Source: Chryseobacterium sp.
GTDB taxonomy: Bacteria > Bacteroidota > Bacteroidia > Flavobacteriales > Weeksellaceae
NCBI GenBank assembly: GCA_003248755.1
Contig: QFQW01000069.1
Coordinates: forward strand, 1-19,395
DNA: 19,395 nucleotides
Direction of reading: 5' to 3'
The notes beneath the pieces are model-generated. The model did not search any database, was not told the DNA's origin, and saw only the letters and a list, made by a program, of their open reading frames with translations. How positions within the stretch are numbered: the stretch's first letter is position 1; each line of letters starts with the position of its first letter. Shown one piece after another: positions 1 to 8,905 of this stretch. The translations under genes were made by a program, and so were the position numbers.

Positions 1-1
1 T

Positions 2-214
2 GCTTCGGCCAAGGAGATGGAAAAGGACGGTGTGAATGTTGGCGAGTTCCAGATCAAGCTGCTGCAAAAGATCGAGGAGTTGACATTGTATACAATCGAG
101 CAGAATAAACAGAATAGACAGCAAGAAGAAAAAATCAAGCAATTGGAACGGGAGAATCAGCAGATCAAATCTCTGTTGGAACGTGTTGAAAAGCTTGAAA
201 AGACAAAAAACTAA
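2..214 (+). CDS. C-terminal part of a coiled-coil protein (5' end outside window)
   Basis: The frame is already open at base 2 (A-S-A-K-E before the first Met at 17), so this is the tail of a longer protein. The visible 71 residues contain an amphipathic segment (VGEFQIKLLQKIEELTLYTI) followed by a highly charged Q/K/E heptad-like coiled coil to the stop. This kind of tail is common at the C-terminus of exported Flavobacteriia proteins resembling phage tail-fibre or S74-type proteins, where the coiled coil probably mediates trimerisation; that identity is recalled from family style, not proven here. It ends 19 bp before the RHS gene on the same strand, with no terminator between them, so the two are probably cotranscribed and may work together in toxin delivery or display. 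Confidence 0.7.
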   Translation, partial: ASAKEMEKDGVNVGEFQIKLLQKIEELTLYTIEQNKQNRQQEEKIKQLERENQQIKSLLERVEKLEKTKN

Positions 215-233
215 TTAACATACAAGTCATCTT

Positions 234-3200
234 ATGCATAAGAAGATACTTATCATAGGGGGATTGACCTGTAGTATTTCAGGTTTTTCCCAAACAGAGC
301 TGAGTGACAGCTACCAGCCACCACAGACTGTTGCGGATGTAACAGTAAGGTTACTACCCGGTTTCCACGCAGATTCCAAAAGTATTAATTACAATAATGG
401 TGGCTATTTTTGGGCTAAAACAGGTAATAAATTAACTGAAACAACACAGCCTCCGGTAGTTTATAATCCATCTCAAACAGAAAATTATATTTACACCAGA
501 AGCTATCTTGCACCGGTCACTTCCAGCAGCAATTATGCTCCGCAAGTTCAGAGCATTACGTACTTCGACGGTTTGGGTCGCCCGAAGCAGGTGGTGAATG
601 TAAAAGCTTCACCCAAGGGGAATGACGTTGTGACTCCGATTGTTTATGACGGCTTTGGCAGGGAAGTGGACAGCTATCTTCCGGTGCCGATGACTACAGG
701 CAATGGCGCCATACAAAGCCTTGATCCTGCAGGGGTTGTGAGCTACTATACATCACCTCAGAATACAACCACGAAGGACTTCGCCCTCACGGATGCCAAT
801 CCGTTCTCGCACAAAGTCCTTGAGAGCTCGCCATTGGATAGGATCCAGCAGCAGGTGCAGGTGGGGAATGCGTGGAGCAGCAAGCCGGTAACATTTGGTT
901 ACGATGCCAACAAAAGTACGGATAAAGTGATGCGTTTCTGGAGCAATGTGTACTGGCCCAACCAGAACAACAATGACCTGAAGCTGGAAGCTTCCAAATA
1001 CTTCGGCGACAACCAGCTTTATAAGAATACGGTTACCGATGAGGACGGAAACAAAACCATAGAGTTCAAAAACGGGGAGGGACAGACCCTGTTGGTAAGG
1101 AAAGAGATTTCAGCCAATAAATTCGCCGATACCTACTATGTCTACAATGAGTACAACAAGCTTTCTTTTGTGATCTCTCCGGAGGCCTCCAAGAAGCTTG
1201 ATGCGGCACTCTCAGGAGGAGCAAGTGCACTGGATCCTGCTACCCGGGATATCATTGACAACTTGTGCTACCAATACAAATATGATGGAAGAAGCCGTCT
1301 GATCGAGAAGAAAATTCCGGGAAAAGGCTGGGAATACATGGTGTATGACAAACAGGACAGGCTGATTTTTACACAGGATGCCAATCTGGCTTCTGGCACG
1401 GCATCCAATCCGTTTGGGTCGCCAGGCTGGCTGTTTACGAAATATGACCAGTTTGGCAGGGTTGTGTATACAGGCTTTGTTGCCAGCAATGACGGCAGGG
1501 CAGCGGTCCAGAGTGTTGTGGACAGCAGTACCACGATCATCAGCAATAACGAATCCCGGAGCACTACACCTCTCAACTATAACGGCACCAATGTGTATTA
1601 TACCAATAATGCCTTTCCTTCCGTTATCACCAAGCTGCTGTCCGTCAACTACTACGACACCTACCCGCCGGATCTGGCGTCGGTTCCGGGCAGCATACAA
1701 AGCCAGGCTGTTCTGCCGCAGACAGGAAACCAGAGCACCCAATCCCTTCCCACGGCGTCTTTCGTCAAGAACGTTGAAGATGACAAGTGGACGAAGACCT
1801 ACACGTTCTATGACCAGAAAGGCAGGCCCATCGGGACCTGGAGCTACAATCATCTGGGCGGCTACACCAAGAGTGAGAGCGTAATTGACTTTGCAGGCGT
1901 ACCCCAGAAAACCATGACCTACCACAAAAGAAAAACTACCGGTGCGGAAGTGGTGGTAAAGGAAGATTTTGTATATGACAACCAAAACCGCCTCCTGGAG
2001 CATTACCACGAGGTGGTGGGCAAAACCCCAGTGGTTTCCCTGTCCAAAAATACCTATAATGAGATTGGGCAACTGGTGAGGAAAGAAGTGGGACGTTCTG
2101 CTGTCACACCTTTACAAACAGTTGATTATACTTACAACATCCGTGGGTGGATGACAGGCATCAACAGCGGGGATATAGCTTACAATGCAACAGACGGGTC
2201 TTATGTTCTGAACAATGGAAAGCTGTTCGGCTATAACATCCGTTACGACAATCCCCAGACCTCATATCTTGGTACGCCAAGATACAACGGCAACATATCG
2301 GAGGTGGACTGGATCTCCAGGGATGTTTCGCTAAAACGCTACGGTTATAAATATGATGGGCTCAATAGACTTCTGAGAGGTAATTACCAGGACCCCGGTA
2401 CCGCATTGCCGGAGAGCCGGATCAATGATGAGGATATCTCCTATGACCTGAACGGTAATATTATCCACCTGCTTCGTAATGCCAAGCATGCGAAAAACTA
2501 TACCCCTGTGCTGATAGACGATCTTAGCTACAACTATACCGGGAACAGGGTGACCAGCATTACCGATGCCACGGGTAACAGCAGTGGCTATGAGGGAGGC
2601 GGACAAACGCTGACCTACGATGCCAATGGCAACACCACAGCCATGCCTGACAAGAAAATCTCTGCCATCGCATATAATTATCTCAATCTACCGAAGCAGA
2701 TCAACCAGAATGCGAATGTCACGAATTACTATTACCGAGCCGATGGTGTTAAATTGAAGAAGAAATTTGTCCTGACCAACTCCGCAGGAACTAAAGTTAT
2801 TAATACGGAATACCTGGACGGTTTCCAGTATTCTACGCCAAATACAGAGCCTATACGTAAAGTATTGGAAAATCCTGATGAGATGACGATGGAGGTAGCC
2901 AGTGCCGGCGAGCAGGAGGCCTTCTTGCCTGACGCAAGCCGCAAGGTAGTCCCGAGTGATCCCCAGCAGGACGTGGATAATATGGCCCTATCTTTTTTCC
3001 CGACAGCAGAAGGTTATTATGATTACGAGAATTTGCGTTATATTTACCAGTACAAAGACCACCTTGGGAATGTGAGGGTAAGCTATGTAAAAAATGGGAA
3101 TGACCTAGAGATAAGAGACCGGAACGATTATTATCCATTTGGGATGAGCTTTTTGAAGAGTAACCAGGCGACATTGTATGACCCGATGGCGATTCCTTAC

Positions 3201-4070
3201 AACTACAAGTACAACGGAAAGGAGCTTCAGGAGACAGGCTTTTATGATTATGGTGCTAGGATGTATATGCCGGATATTGCAAGATGGGGCGTTGTTGACC
3301 CGTTGGCGGAAAAGTCTAGAAGATTTTCTCCGTACACATACGCTCTGGACAATCCAATATTGTTTGTCGATCCTGATGGAAGAGAAGCATATAAACCGAC
3401 TCCTCGGGAAGCAGCTTTAATGTCTAAGCATGTGTATGGGGATAATGTAAAGTTAGAAGGTGGTTGGAAAGTTTCGAATGCGGGAAAAGGATTGCCCTTA
3501 AACAACAAGAGTGGATTAAAATCTGCTGTATATGAAAGAACAGTTGATGGTAAAACAGAATATACATATGCCACAGCAGGTACTGAAAATGGAAAAGACT
3601 GGAAGAACAATGCTACCCAGTTAGTAGGTGCTTCAGAACAATATAAAGAATCTAAATCAAATGCGGAAGCCTTAAAAGCGCGTTTAGGTGATGCAGAATT
3701 GACATTTACGGGACATTCTTTAGGAGGTGGACTTGCGGAGGGTAATGCTATTGCTACAGGTGATAATGCAATAACATTTAATGCTGCTGGTGTGACTGCT
3801 TTTACTAGTGGTTCGGATTCAAAATCTAACACTGAAGCCTATATTATGACTACAGACCCGCTAAATGCACTTCAACAAGTTGGAAGTGCCGGAAGTAAAG
3901 GGCTAATACCAACAGCTGGAGGAGAAAAACATTGGTTACAACCAAGAAATCCTAGTGGTATATATAATGGACATAGCATTAATTCAGTAATTGATGCCTT
4001 AAGTCAACCAACAGTACTTCAAAAGATTTGGAATACTGTAAAACAAGCTATAACACCTCCAAATTTTTAA
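234..4070 (+). CDS. Secreted RHS polymorphic toxin (DUF6443 / RHS core) with lipase-like tip
   Basis: A 1278-residue protein. Residues 1-20 form a Sec signal peptide ending ISGFSQ. Residues about 80-220 look like the DUF6443 N-terminal domain of Bacteroidota RHS proteins (YFDGLGRPKQVV). The body has many YD-type repeats (YDGFGREV, YDKQDRLI, YDQFGRVV, YDNQNRLL, YDGLNRLL, YDANGNTT). The RHS-associated core runs from about residue 930 to 1050 (DHLGNVR, NDYYPFGM, KELQETGFYDYGARMYMP, WGVVDPLAE) and ends at DPDG 1046-1049. The remaining ~228 residues form the variable toxin tip, with a nucleophile elbow GHSLGGG (Ser1162), a likely acid Asp1208 (TTDPLN) and a likely base His1247 (NGHSIN; His1233 is an alternative). 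This is a class-3-lipase-like arrangement, so the predicted activity is on membrane phospholipids. Base composition drops sharply at the tip, consistent with a swapped cassette. Start: ATG after a Bacteroidota-style leader without an SD. The substrate is inferred. Confidence 0.9.
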   Translation: MHKKILIIGGLTCSISGFSQTELSDSYQPPQTVADVTVRLLPGFHADSKSINYNNGGYFWAKTGNKLTETTQPPVVYNPSQTENYIYTRSYLAPVTSSSNYAPQVQSITYFDGLGRPKQVVNVKASPKGNDVVTPIVYDGFGREVDSYLPVPMTTGNGAIQSLDPAGVVSYYTSPQNTTTKDFALTDANPFSHKVLESSPLDRIQQQVQVGNAWSSKPVTFGYDANKSTDKVMRFWSNVYWPNQNNNDLKLEASKYFGDNQLYKNTVTDEDGNKTIEFKNGEGQTLLVRKEISANKFADTYYVYNEYNKLSFVISPEASKKLDAALSGGASALDPATRDIIDNLCYQYKYDGRSRLIEKKIPGKGWEYMVYDKQDRLIFTQDANLASGTASNPFGSPGWLFTKYDQFGRVVYTGFVASNDGRAAVQSVVDSSTTIISNNESRSTTPLNYNGTNVYYTNNAFPSVITKLLSVNYYDTYPPDLASVPGSIQSQAVLPQTGNQSTQSLPTASFVKNVEDDKWTKTYTFYDQKGRPIGTWSYNHLGGYTKSESVIDFAGVPQKTMTYHKRKTTGAEVVVKEDFVYDNQNRLLEHYHEVVGKTPVVSLSKNTYNEIGQLVRKEVGRSAVTPLQTVDYTYNIRGWMTGINSGDIAYNATDGSYVLNNGKLFGYNIRYDNPQTSYLGTPRYNGNISEVDWISRDVSLKRYGYKYDGLNRLLRGNYQDPGTALPESRINDEDISYDLNGNIIHLLRNAKHAKNYTPVLIDDLSYNYTGNRVTSITDATGNSSGYEGGGQTLTYDANGNTTAMPDKKISAIAYNYLNLPKQINQNANVTNYYYRADGVKLKKKFVLTNSAGTKVINTEYLDGFQYSTPNTEPIRKVLENPDEMTMEVASAGEQEAFLPDASRKVVPSDPQQDVDNMALSFFPTAEGYYDYENLRYIYQYKDHLGNVRVSYVKNGNDLEIRDRNDYYPFGMSFLKSNQATLYDPMAIPYNYKYNGKELQETGFYDYGARMYMPDIARWGVVDPLAEKSRRFSPYTYALDNPILFVDPDGREAYKPTPREAALMSKHVYGDNVKLEGGWKVSNAGKGLPLNNKSGLKSAVYERTVDGKTEYTYATAGTENGKDWKNNATQLVGASEQYKESKSNAEALKARLGDAELTFTGHSLGGGLAEGNAIATGDNAITFNAAGVTAFTSGSDSKSNTEAYIMTTDPLNALQQVGSAGSKGLIPTAGGEKHWLQPRNPSGIYNGHSINSVIDALSQPTVLQKIWNTVKQAITPPNF

Positions 4071-4083
4071 CAAAATTATAACT

Positions 4084-4962
4084 ATGAATAAATTATTTTT
4101 AATAATTATTTTACTTAGTATCATTGGTTGTTCTCATAAAGATGAGATTATTAATCAAGAGAAGTTAACAGGAAATGACTTTAACTTATTCTATAATACA
4201 CCAGCTAAGCAACTAGCCAAAGCTGTTGAGAACGAAAAGATTGAAGATATATCTGAAATTTTGAAAAAGAAGATAGTTGACCCAAATTTTCAAGAACCAA
4301 AATTCGGCAGTACATTATTGTCATTAGCTATAGTAAATGATAAATACAAAAGTGTTCAAACTCTTTTAAAGTATGGAGCTAATCCTAATGAGCATGATAA
4401 TTATCGAGGAACCACTCCTATGATTGTCGCTGCGAGAAATGACAATCCAGAATACTTAGTATTATTATTGAAATATAATGGAGATCCTAATTCGCGTGAA
4501 AATGGAAAAGTATCTAAAACGAGTGATAATTCTAGAACAACAGCTTTAAACTCAGCTATCTCTTTATCTAGAATTAAAACATTAGAAAAAGTAGAAATAC
4601 TAGTTAACGCTGGAGCACAACTAAACTTTTCTGAAACTGACGAATTCGAGACGCCATCACCGCTTTCAGATGCTTTTGTACATAAAAAGCTAGATGTGGC
4701 TTTTTTTCTTTTGAATAAAGGAGCTGATTTCAAAAAGCCTCTTTATTCAATGATTGATGGACATAAAGTTTATATTTTAGAAGGGCTAAGGAAAATGATT
4801 CTTGATACTAAAACAGATGATTTTAAAATCAAAAAGAAAATAATTAACTTTCTTAAACAAAAAGGATTAGATTACAATAAAGAGCCAATACCCGATTATA
4901 TTTTAAAGGATATTAAGCGAAAATATCCTAATGATTGGGAAGAATATGCAACTATATATTAA
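4084..4962 (+). CDS. Ankyrin-repeat lipoprotein, putative immunity protein for the lipase tip
   Basis: A 292-residue protein starting 13 bp after the RHS stop. The N-terminus is a lipoprotein signal with lipobox I-I-G-C, Cys16 being the lipidation site; the following S-H-K-D places no obvious retention signal. Residues about 75-230 contain three to four ankyrin-like repeats (TLLSLAIVNDKYKSVQTLL, TPMIVAARNDNPEYLVLLL, ALNSAISLS and SDAFVHKKLDVAFFLLNKGA segments). Ankyrin-repeat proteins are recurrent immunity partners in bacterial polymorphic-toxin loci. The position right after the toxin tip, the AT-rich composition matching the tip, and the envelope location all fit neutralising a lipase that attacks membranes from the periplasmic side. 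The immunity role is inferred from context; no enzymatic motif is visible. Confidence 0.8.
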   Translation: MNKLFLIIILLSIIGCSHKDEIINQEKLTGNDFNLFYNTPAKQLAKAVENEKIEDISEILKKKIVDPNFQEPKFGSTLLSLAIVNDKYKSVQTLLKYGANPNEHDNYRGTTPMIVAARNDNPEYLVLLLKYNGDPNSRENGKVSKTSDNSRTTALNSAISLSRIKTLEKVEILVNAGAQLNFSETDEFETPSPLSDAFVHKKLDVAFFLLNKGADFKKPLYSMIDGHKVYILEGLRKMILDTKTDDFKIKKKIINFLKQKGLDYNKEPIPDYILKDIKRKYPNDWEEYATIY

Positions 4963-5031
4963 ACTACAAGTACAAACGGGAAGGAGCTTCAGGAGACAGG
5001 CTTTTATGATTACGGGGCGAGGATGTATATG
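4962..5031 (+). repeat. Scar copy of the RHS core (NYKYNGKELQETGFYDYGARMYM region)
   Basis: This 70-bp stretch aligns with 3201-3270 of the intact RHS gene, with one inserted A near 4975 and a handful of substitutions (for example gattacggggcgagg against gattatggtgctagg). It begins at the last base of the ankyrin gene's stop codon and has no start of its own. It breaks off just after the MYM codons, and the following bases read into a stop within 25 bp. It looks like leftover core from an older RHS allele whose tip was lost, the scar expected from tip replacement by recombination through conserved core DNA. Confidence 0.85.
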
Positions 5032-5057
5032 GTAATGTTCCAAACAAGTTGGTAAAT

Positions 5058-5088
5058 AAAAATAGTATTGAATTTCAATACTATTTTT
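5058..5088 (+). terminator. Rho-independent-like hairpin after the first toxin/immunity module
   Basis: A perfect 13-bp inverted repeat, AAAAATAGTATTG and CAATACTATTTTT, with a 5-nt loop (AATTT). The descending arm ends in a T run, so it can act as a terminator for the ankyrin gene, and the A-run on the other side makes it potentially bidirectional. The stem is AT-rich, so its strength is uncertain. Confidence 0.6.
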
Positions 5089-5098
5089 TATAAAATAA

Positions 5099-5406
5099 GA
5101 TATAGAAATTGATTTTGAAATAGTATTGCAGGTAGGAGGACAGGAGAAATTAGAAAAAAGGCTATCTAAAATACTGAGAATCATAAGAGATGTTTCAGAT
5201 GTGTTGGTATTGTTCGCTTGTAACGGTTTCCAATATTCTACGCCAAACACGGAACCGATAAGAAAAGCATTGGAAAATCCTGATGATGCAACGGTGGAAG
5301 CATCATTAGCAGGGGAAGAGGAAGCCTTCTCTAAAGATGAGACCAGAAAAATTGCTGTTGTAGACCCCGGAACACCGGAAGTAGACAATATGATTCTCTC
5401 ATTTTC
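5099..5406 (+). pseudogene. 5' fragment of a second, diverged RHS core (frameshifted)
   Basis: From about 5222 this frame matches residues 863-920 of the intact RHS protein (GFQYSTPNTEPIRK, ALENPDDATVEA, VDNMILSF). Homology in this frame ends at a T run at 5402-5405. The intact gene reads LSFFPTAEGYYDYE here, and this copy has lost one T, so PTSEGYYDYENYRYIYQYKDHLGN continues in the next frame. The 120 bp before 5222 (open from 5099, reading VGGQEKLEKRLSKILRIIRD) has no counterpart in the first RHS gene, and I do not recognise it. There is no N-terminal DUF6443 region or signal peptide. It is therefore a 5'-truncated remnant feeding into the JAB-tip reading frame downstream. Confidence 0.75.
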
Positions 5407-5478
5407 CCGACCTCGGAGGGATACTACGATTATGAAAATTATCGCTATATTTATCAATACAAAGACCACCTTGGAAAT

Positions 5479-6513
5479 GTGAGGGTGAGCTATGTACAAA
5501 ATGGCAACAATCTGCAAATTATGGACAGGAACGACTATTATCCATTTGGGATGAGTTTCCTGAAACCTTTTGGGCAGGTTTCTGTGTATGACCCGATGGC
5601 TATACCTTACAACTACAAGTACAACCAGAAGGAACTGCAGGAAACAGGCTTCTATGACTACGGCTGGCGACAGTATATGCCTGATGTTGGAAGATGGTTT
5701 GGTATAGATCCTTTGGCAGAACAAATGCGTCGCCATATTCCTTATAATTATGGGTTTAATAATCCTATAAAGTTCATAGACCCGGATGGAAGAAGGGCAA
5801 GTACTGATGAGTTTAGTTCGGGAAATCCTCTTGGAAAAAATAGCGTGCCACCAATTGATTATGTAAACGAGAAAGGAAATAAAATTGGAACTGATGGAAC
5901 CGATGTAAAGGGCACTTTAATGATTACAAATAAAAATGACCAAAAAGCAATCACTAATGCGGAAAAGAATGGACAGCATATTGGAACTGATCAGCTAAGT
6001 GAATTGAATATTGGTATGGTTGTTCCACCTGATTCTACATTAAAAGAATCTTTGGCTGTAATTGCCAGAGGTGATGCAAATGGAGGATTTAGGGAAGAAT
6101 CTTCATCCATTGAAGGAGATGGAGTGGTAACAAGAGGAGAAACAGGACCGTTACCAACAGTTGGTGCAGACGGTGTTGCAACTGCACCAGCTTCACTCAC
6201 TACTAATGCTCGTACACATACTACAATACATCTTCACCCTGCAGGAATTTTTGAGAAAAATGGTCAAATTTATCCTTTTGATGCTTTAACACCTACGGCT
6301 AATGATATTTCAACTTTTGCAGGTAAAGGGATAAATATAATTGTGGGAAGGCTAGGGCTTGGAAAAAATGCTAATATTACCCAAAATCCTAATGGAACCT
6401 TTAATGATCCCAGACCTGTAGGAGCAGCGATTTACAGAGGGGGTAATATTTCAAATCCAATGAAATTAACAATTCCAGTAATAAAAAATATATTAAATAG
6501 AAATGCAAATTAA
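5479..6513 (+). CDS. 5'-truncated RHS core fused to a JAB/JAMM-like toxin tip
   Basis: The first possible start is a GTG at 5479 inside the core codons (G-N-V-R-V-S-Y). The frame is open from about 5340, but the true upstream part is out of frame. Residues 1-106 are RHS-associated core (NDYYPFGMSF, KELQETGFYDYG, DVGRWFGIDPLAE, ending DPDGRR 101-106). The 238-residue tip contains His247, H-L-H-P (His251, His253), then T-A-N-D with Asp276, followed by a hydrophobic strand GINIIVG. This matches the layout of JAB/JAMM metalloproteases (HxHP...S/TxxD), with a longer than usual loop between the HxH and the Asp, as in RHS-linked JAB-like toxins. A metallopeptidase or deubiquitinase-like activity is inferred. 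Without a signal peptide and N-terminus it is probably a silent tip reservoir, unless recombined onto the full-length RHS core. Confidence 0.75.
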   Translation: MRVSYVQNGNNLQIMDRNDYYPFGMSFLKPFGQVSVYDPMAIPYNYKYNQKELQETGFYDYGWRQYMPDVGRWFGIDPLAEQMRRHIPYNYGFNNPIKFIDPDGRRASTDEFSSGNPLGKNSVPPIDYVNEKGNKIGTDGTDVKGTLMITNKNDQKAITNAEKNGQHIGTDQLSELNIGMVVPPDSTLKESLAVIARGDANGGFREESSSIEGDGVVTRGETGPLPTVGADGVATAPASLTTNARTHTTIHLHPAGIFEKNGQIYPFDALTPTANDISTFAGKGINIIVGRLGLGKNANITQNPNGTFNDPRPVGAAIYRGGNISNPMKLTIPVIKNILNRNAN

Positions 6514-6973
6514 TAAAAAAATAGAAGTATTAATGTTTTTAATACTTATATCTATACCAAATCTTTTTTTATCTCAATCTAAAAGAATAAATATGATTAT
6601 TTTAGTTGATCAAGAGATATGCATATCAGTTAATGAGTTTAAAATCAATACTTTGAAGCCGATTATTGCAAAATATAGAGTTGGTAATTTAGATTTAAGC
6701 AATTCCGAGTATGAATATATATTAAATGATAAAGAAGAAAATATAGATGTTGATATAACTAATTCAGTATTAAATAAAAATAAAATTTATTTTGAAAATT
6801 TACATTATAAATTTATCCTTCCAAAAGTTTATTTGAAACAAGAATACATTATTATTAATATATATAGTAAAGGAAACAAATTTTATAAGAAAAGATATTC
6901 TGGAGTAAGTAAACAAGACAGAAAGGAATATTATATAGTAATAGAAGGCCCAAATTCTATGAAATTTGATTAA
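6503..6973 (+). CDS. Putative immunity protein for the JAB-like tip (exported, unknown family)
   Basis: A 156-residue protein whose ATG lies 11 bp inside the end of the JAB-tip gene, so the two are translationally coupled. The N-terminus is charged and then hydrophobic (VLMFLILISIPNLFLSQS), a signal peptide or anchor with cleavage plausible after LSQS. The rest is Lys/Asn/Ile/Tyr-rich and predicted beta-rich, with no motif I recognise. Very AT-rich composition, small size, overlap with a toxin tip and predicted export are typical of polymorphic-toxin immunity genes. The role is inferred from context only. The gene is intact although its toxin lacks an N-terminus, as expected for retained immunity. 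Confidence 0.65.
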   Translation: MQINKKIEVLMFLILISIPNLFLSQSKRINMIILVDQEICISVNEFKINTLKPIIAKYRVGNLDLSNSEYEYILNDKEENIDVDITNSVLNKNKIYFENLHYKFILPKVYLKQEYIIINIYSKGNKFYKKRYSGVSKQDRKEYYIVIEGPNSMKFD

Positions 6974-6979
6974 TGATAA

Positions 6980-7795
6980 TATGATCCGGATGGAAGAAGA
7001 GTCAGTACTGATGAATATAGTAGAAATCGTTTATCCCCGGATGGAGTTTTTAGTGACCCTCCTACATCAGCAAGTTATGAAGGACAAAAGTATAGCGATA
7101 GTCAAGGTACTTATGTTGGTCATAATGATGGTAGTTGTACTGCTACAAGAAGTGATGGCAGTGGACAAGAGACAATTATACCAGGTGTTACAGTTTTTGG
7201 AAAAGCATCTGGTGGATATGCAGGAGGAAATTTAGGCTATGATACTGGAACTACATCGGGATTTTATGCTCTTTCCACAGGATATAATGCTAATGGAACA
7301 TATGGAGGAATTGAAAGTAATCTTACAGTGGGAAGCGGTTCGTACTCTAATAATACTGGTACTGGTGCTTTACCTCTTGCGTTGGATTTAGAAGCAAGTG
7401 CCACAGTAATGTCAGGTAGTACATCTGGTAGATTAGGAACAACAGATAATAATATATTTGGCAATGCGAGTGGCAGTATGTGGTCAACAAATGCGAATCT
7501 ATCTGCAGGAGTTTTCACAGGAGAAGGTCAAAAAACAGGATTATTGGCTGATGGAAATATTGGAGCTTATGGGCTAAAAGGAGAAATTAGTGGAGGAGCA
7601 ACATTATTTGGAGTGAGTATGCAAGGTACTCTCGGTGGAACTCTTGGTTCAGCTCATATAGGCGCAACTGGAGGATTCTATTATGATGGAAAATCAGGAA
7701 CAATAAATATTACTTTACAACAAAATGTTGGATTGGGGGCTGGCGAAAAAGCTGCCGTAAATCTTAAAATACCAGTACCATTCATTAAAAAATAA
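6980..7795 (+). pseudogene. Orphan RHS toxin tip, glycine-rich, without start codon
   Basis: The frame opens immediately after a TAA (6977-6979) and begins YDPDGRR, the conserved core/tip junction of RHS proteins, then runs 271 codons to the stop at 7793-7795. The first ~37 bp are closely similar at the DNA level to the JAB-tip junction (5779-5815; both encode DPDGRR then STDE). No ATG is available near the junction; GTG at 7328 is the first plausible internal start. The protein is rich in Gly, Ser, Thr and Asn with alternating hydrophobic positions (for example GTLGGTLGSAHIGATGGFYYDG), suggesting a beta-rich domain. I cannot assign a toxin family. It is an orphan C-terminal module, not an independent gene. 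Confidence 0.7.
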
Positions 7796-7799
7796 ATAA

Positions 7800-8219
<420 letters not shown>

Positions 8220-8225
8220 TAATAC

Positions 8226-8905
8226 TGTAATCTCCCCCTTCTTAGATACATTCAAAAGTAGAGTTTTTGTTTAATAATTTCTTGGTGTCGTTGTTAAAAT
8301 TTTGTTGGAATGTGGGAAAATCTTCTGCGTTTTGCATTTTAATTTTTCCATATTTCAACAAAAAATCCCGTGGTGTAAGGTATTGCAAAGCACTGTGTGG
8401 TCGCTCATTGTTATACATCCACATCCAGATTTCCGAATAATTTCTCATCTGCCTGATGTTCTCAAAAAGATAAACATCTAAAAATTCTGTACGAAAAGTC
8501 CTGTTGAATCTTTCTACCAGAGAGTTTTGTGTAGGTTTTCCGGGCTGAATATAATGAAGTGTAATCGCATTTTATTACACCAGTCTTTCAGTTTTTCTGC
8601 AATAAACTCCGGTCCGTTATCCACTCTTATCTTTTCCGGTTTTCCACGCCAGTCGATCAGTTGTTCCAGCTCGGAAACTATTCTTGCTGATGGCAAGCTG
8701 GTATCGATGGTTATATTCAAAATTTCTCGGTTAAAATCATCAATGATATTGAGGCTTCTAACGTTTTTACCATTCTCCAGCGTGTCGTGCATAAAGTCCA
8801 TACTCCACGTTACATTCGGATAAATCGGCCGAAGTAAGGGTTCTTTTATCCTTGTCGGAAGACGTTTTTTCCGCTTGCTTCTCAAATTCAATTTCATTGA
8901 TTTGT
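8226..8905 (-). mobile_element. Truncated IS3-family insertion sequence
   Basis: The element contains the orfB-type transposase on the minus strand. Its left edge is probably at 8226, where TGTAATCTCCCCC resembles the TG-starting, C-rich terminal inverted repeats of IS3 elements and lies 7 bp after the preceding stop. The other end, including orfA and the N-terminus of orfB, is missing. The IS sequence appears to stop near 8905, where a foreign plus-strand coding stub takes over. The matching second inverted repeat is not visible, so the right boundary is approximate. Confidence 0.65.

Noticed and set aside
1212..2072. 286-codon minus-strand frame inside the RHS gene
   Set aside because: It lies opposite the well-supported RHS body, has no recognisable domain and looks like a by-product of the GC-rich repeats; the same applies to the other minus frames within 1268-3832.
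4903..5736. 277-codon minus-strand frame across the RHS scar and second core
   Set aside because: It is antisense to recognisable RHS core DNA and to the end of the ankyrin gene, so it is a shadow frame.
6966..7235. 89-codon plus-strand frame overlapping the orphan tip
   Set aside because: It runs in a different frame across DNA whose other frame gives the clear YDPDGRR junction and a long continuous tip, and its protein has no sensible character.
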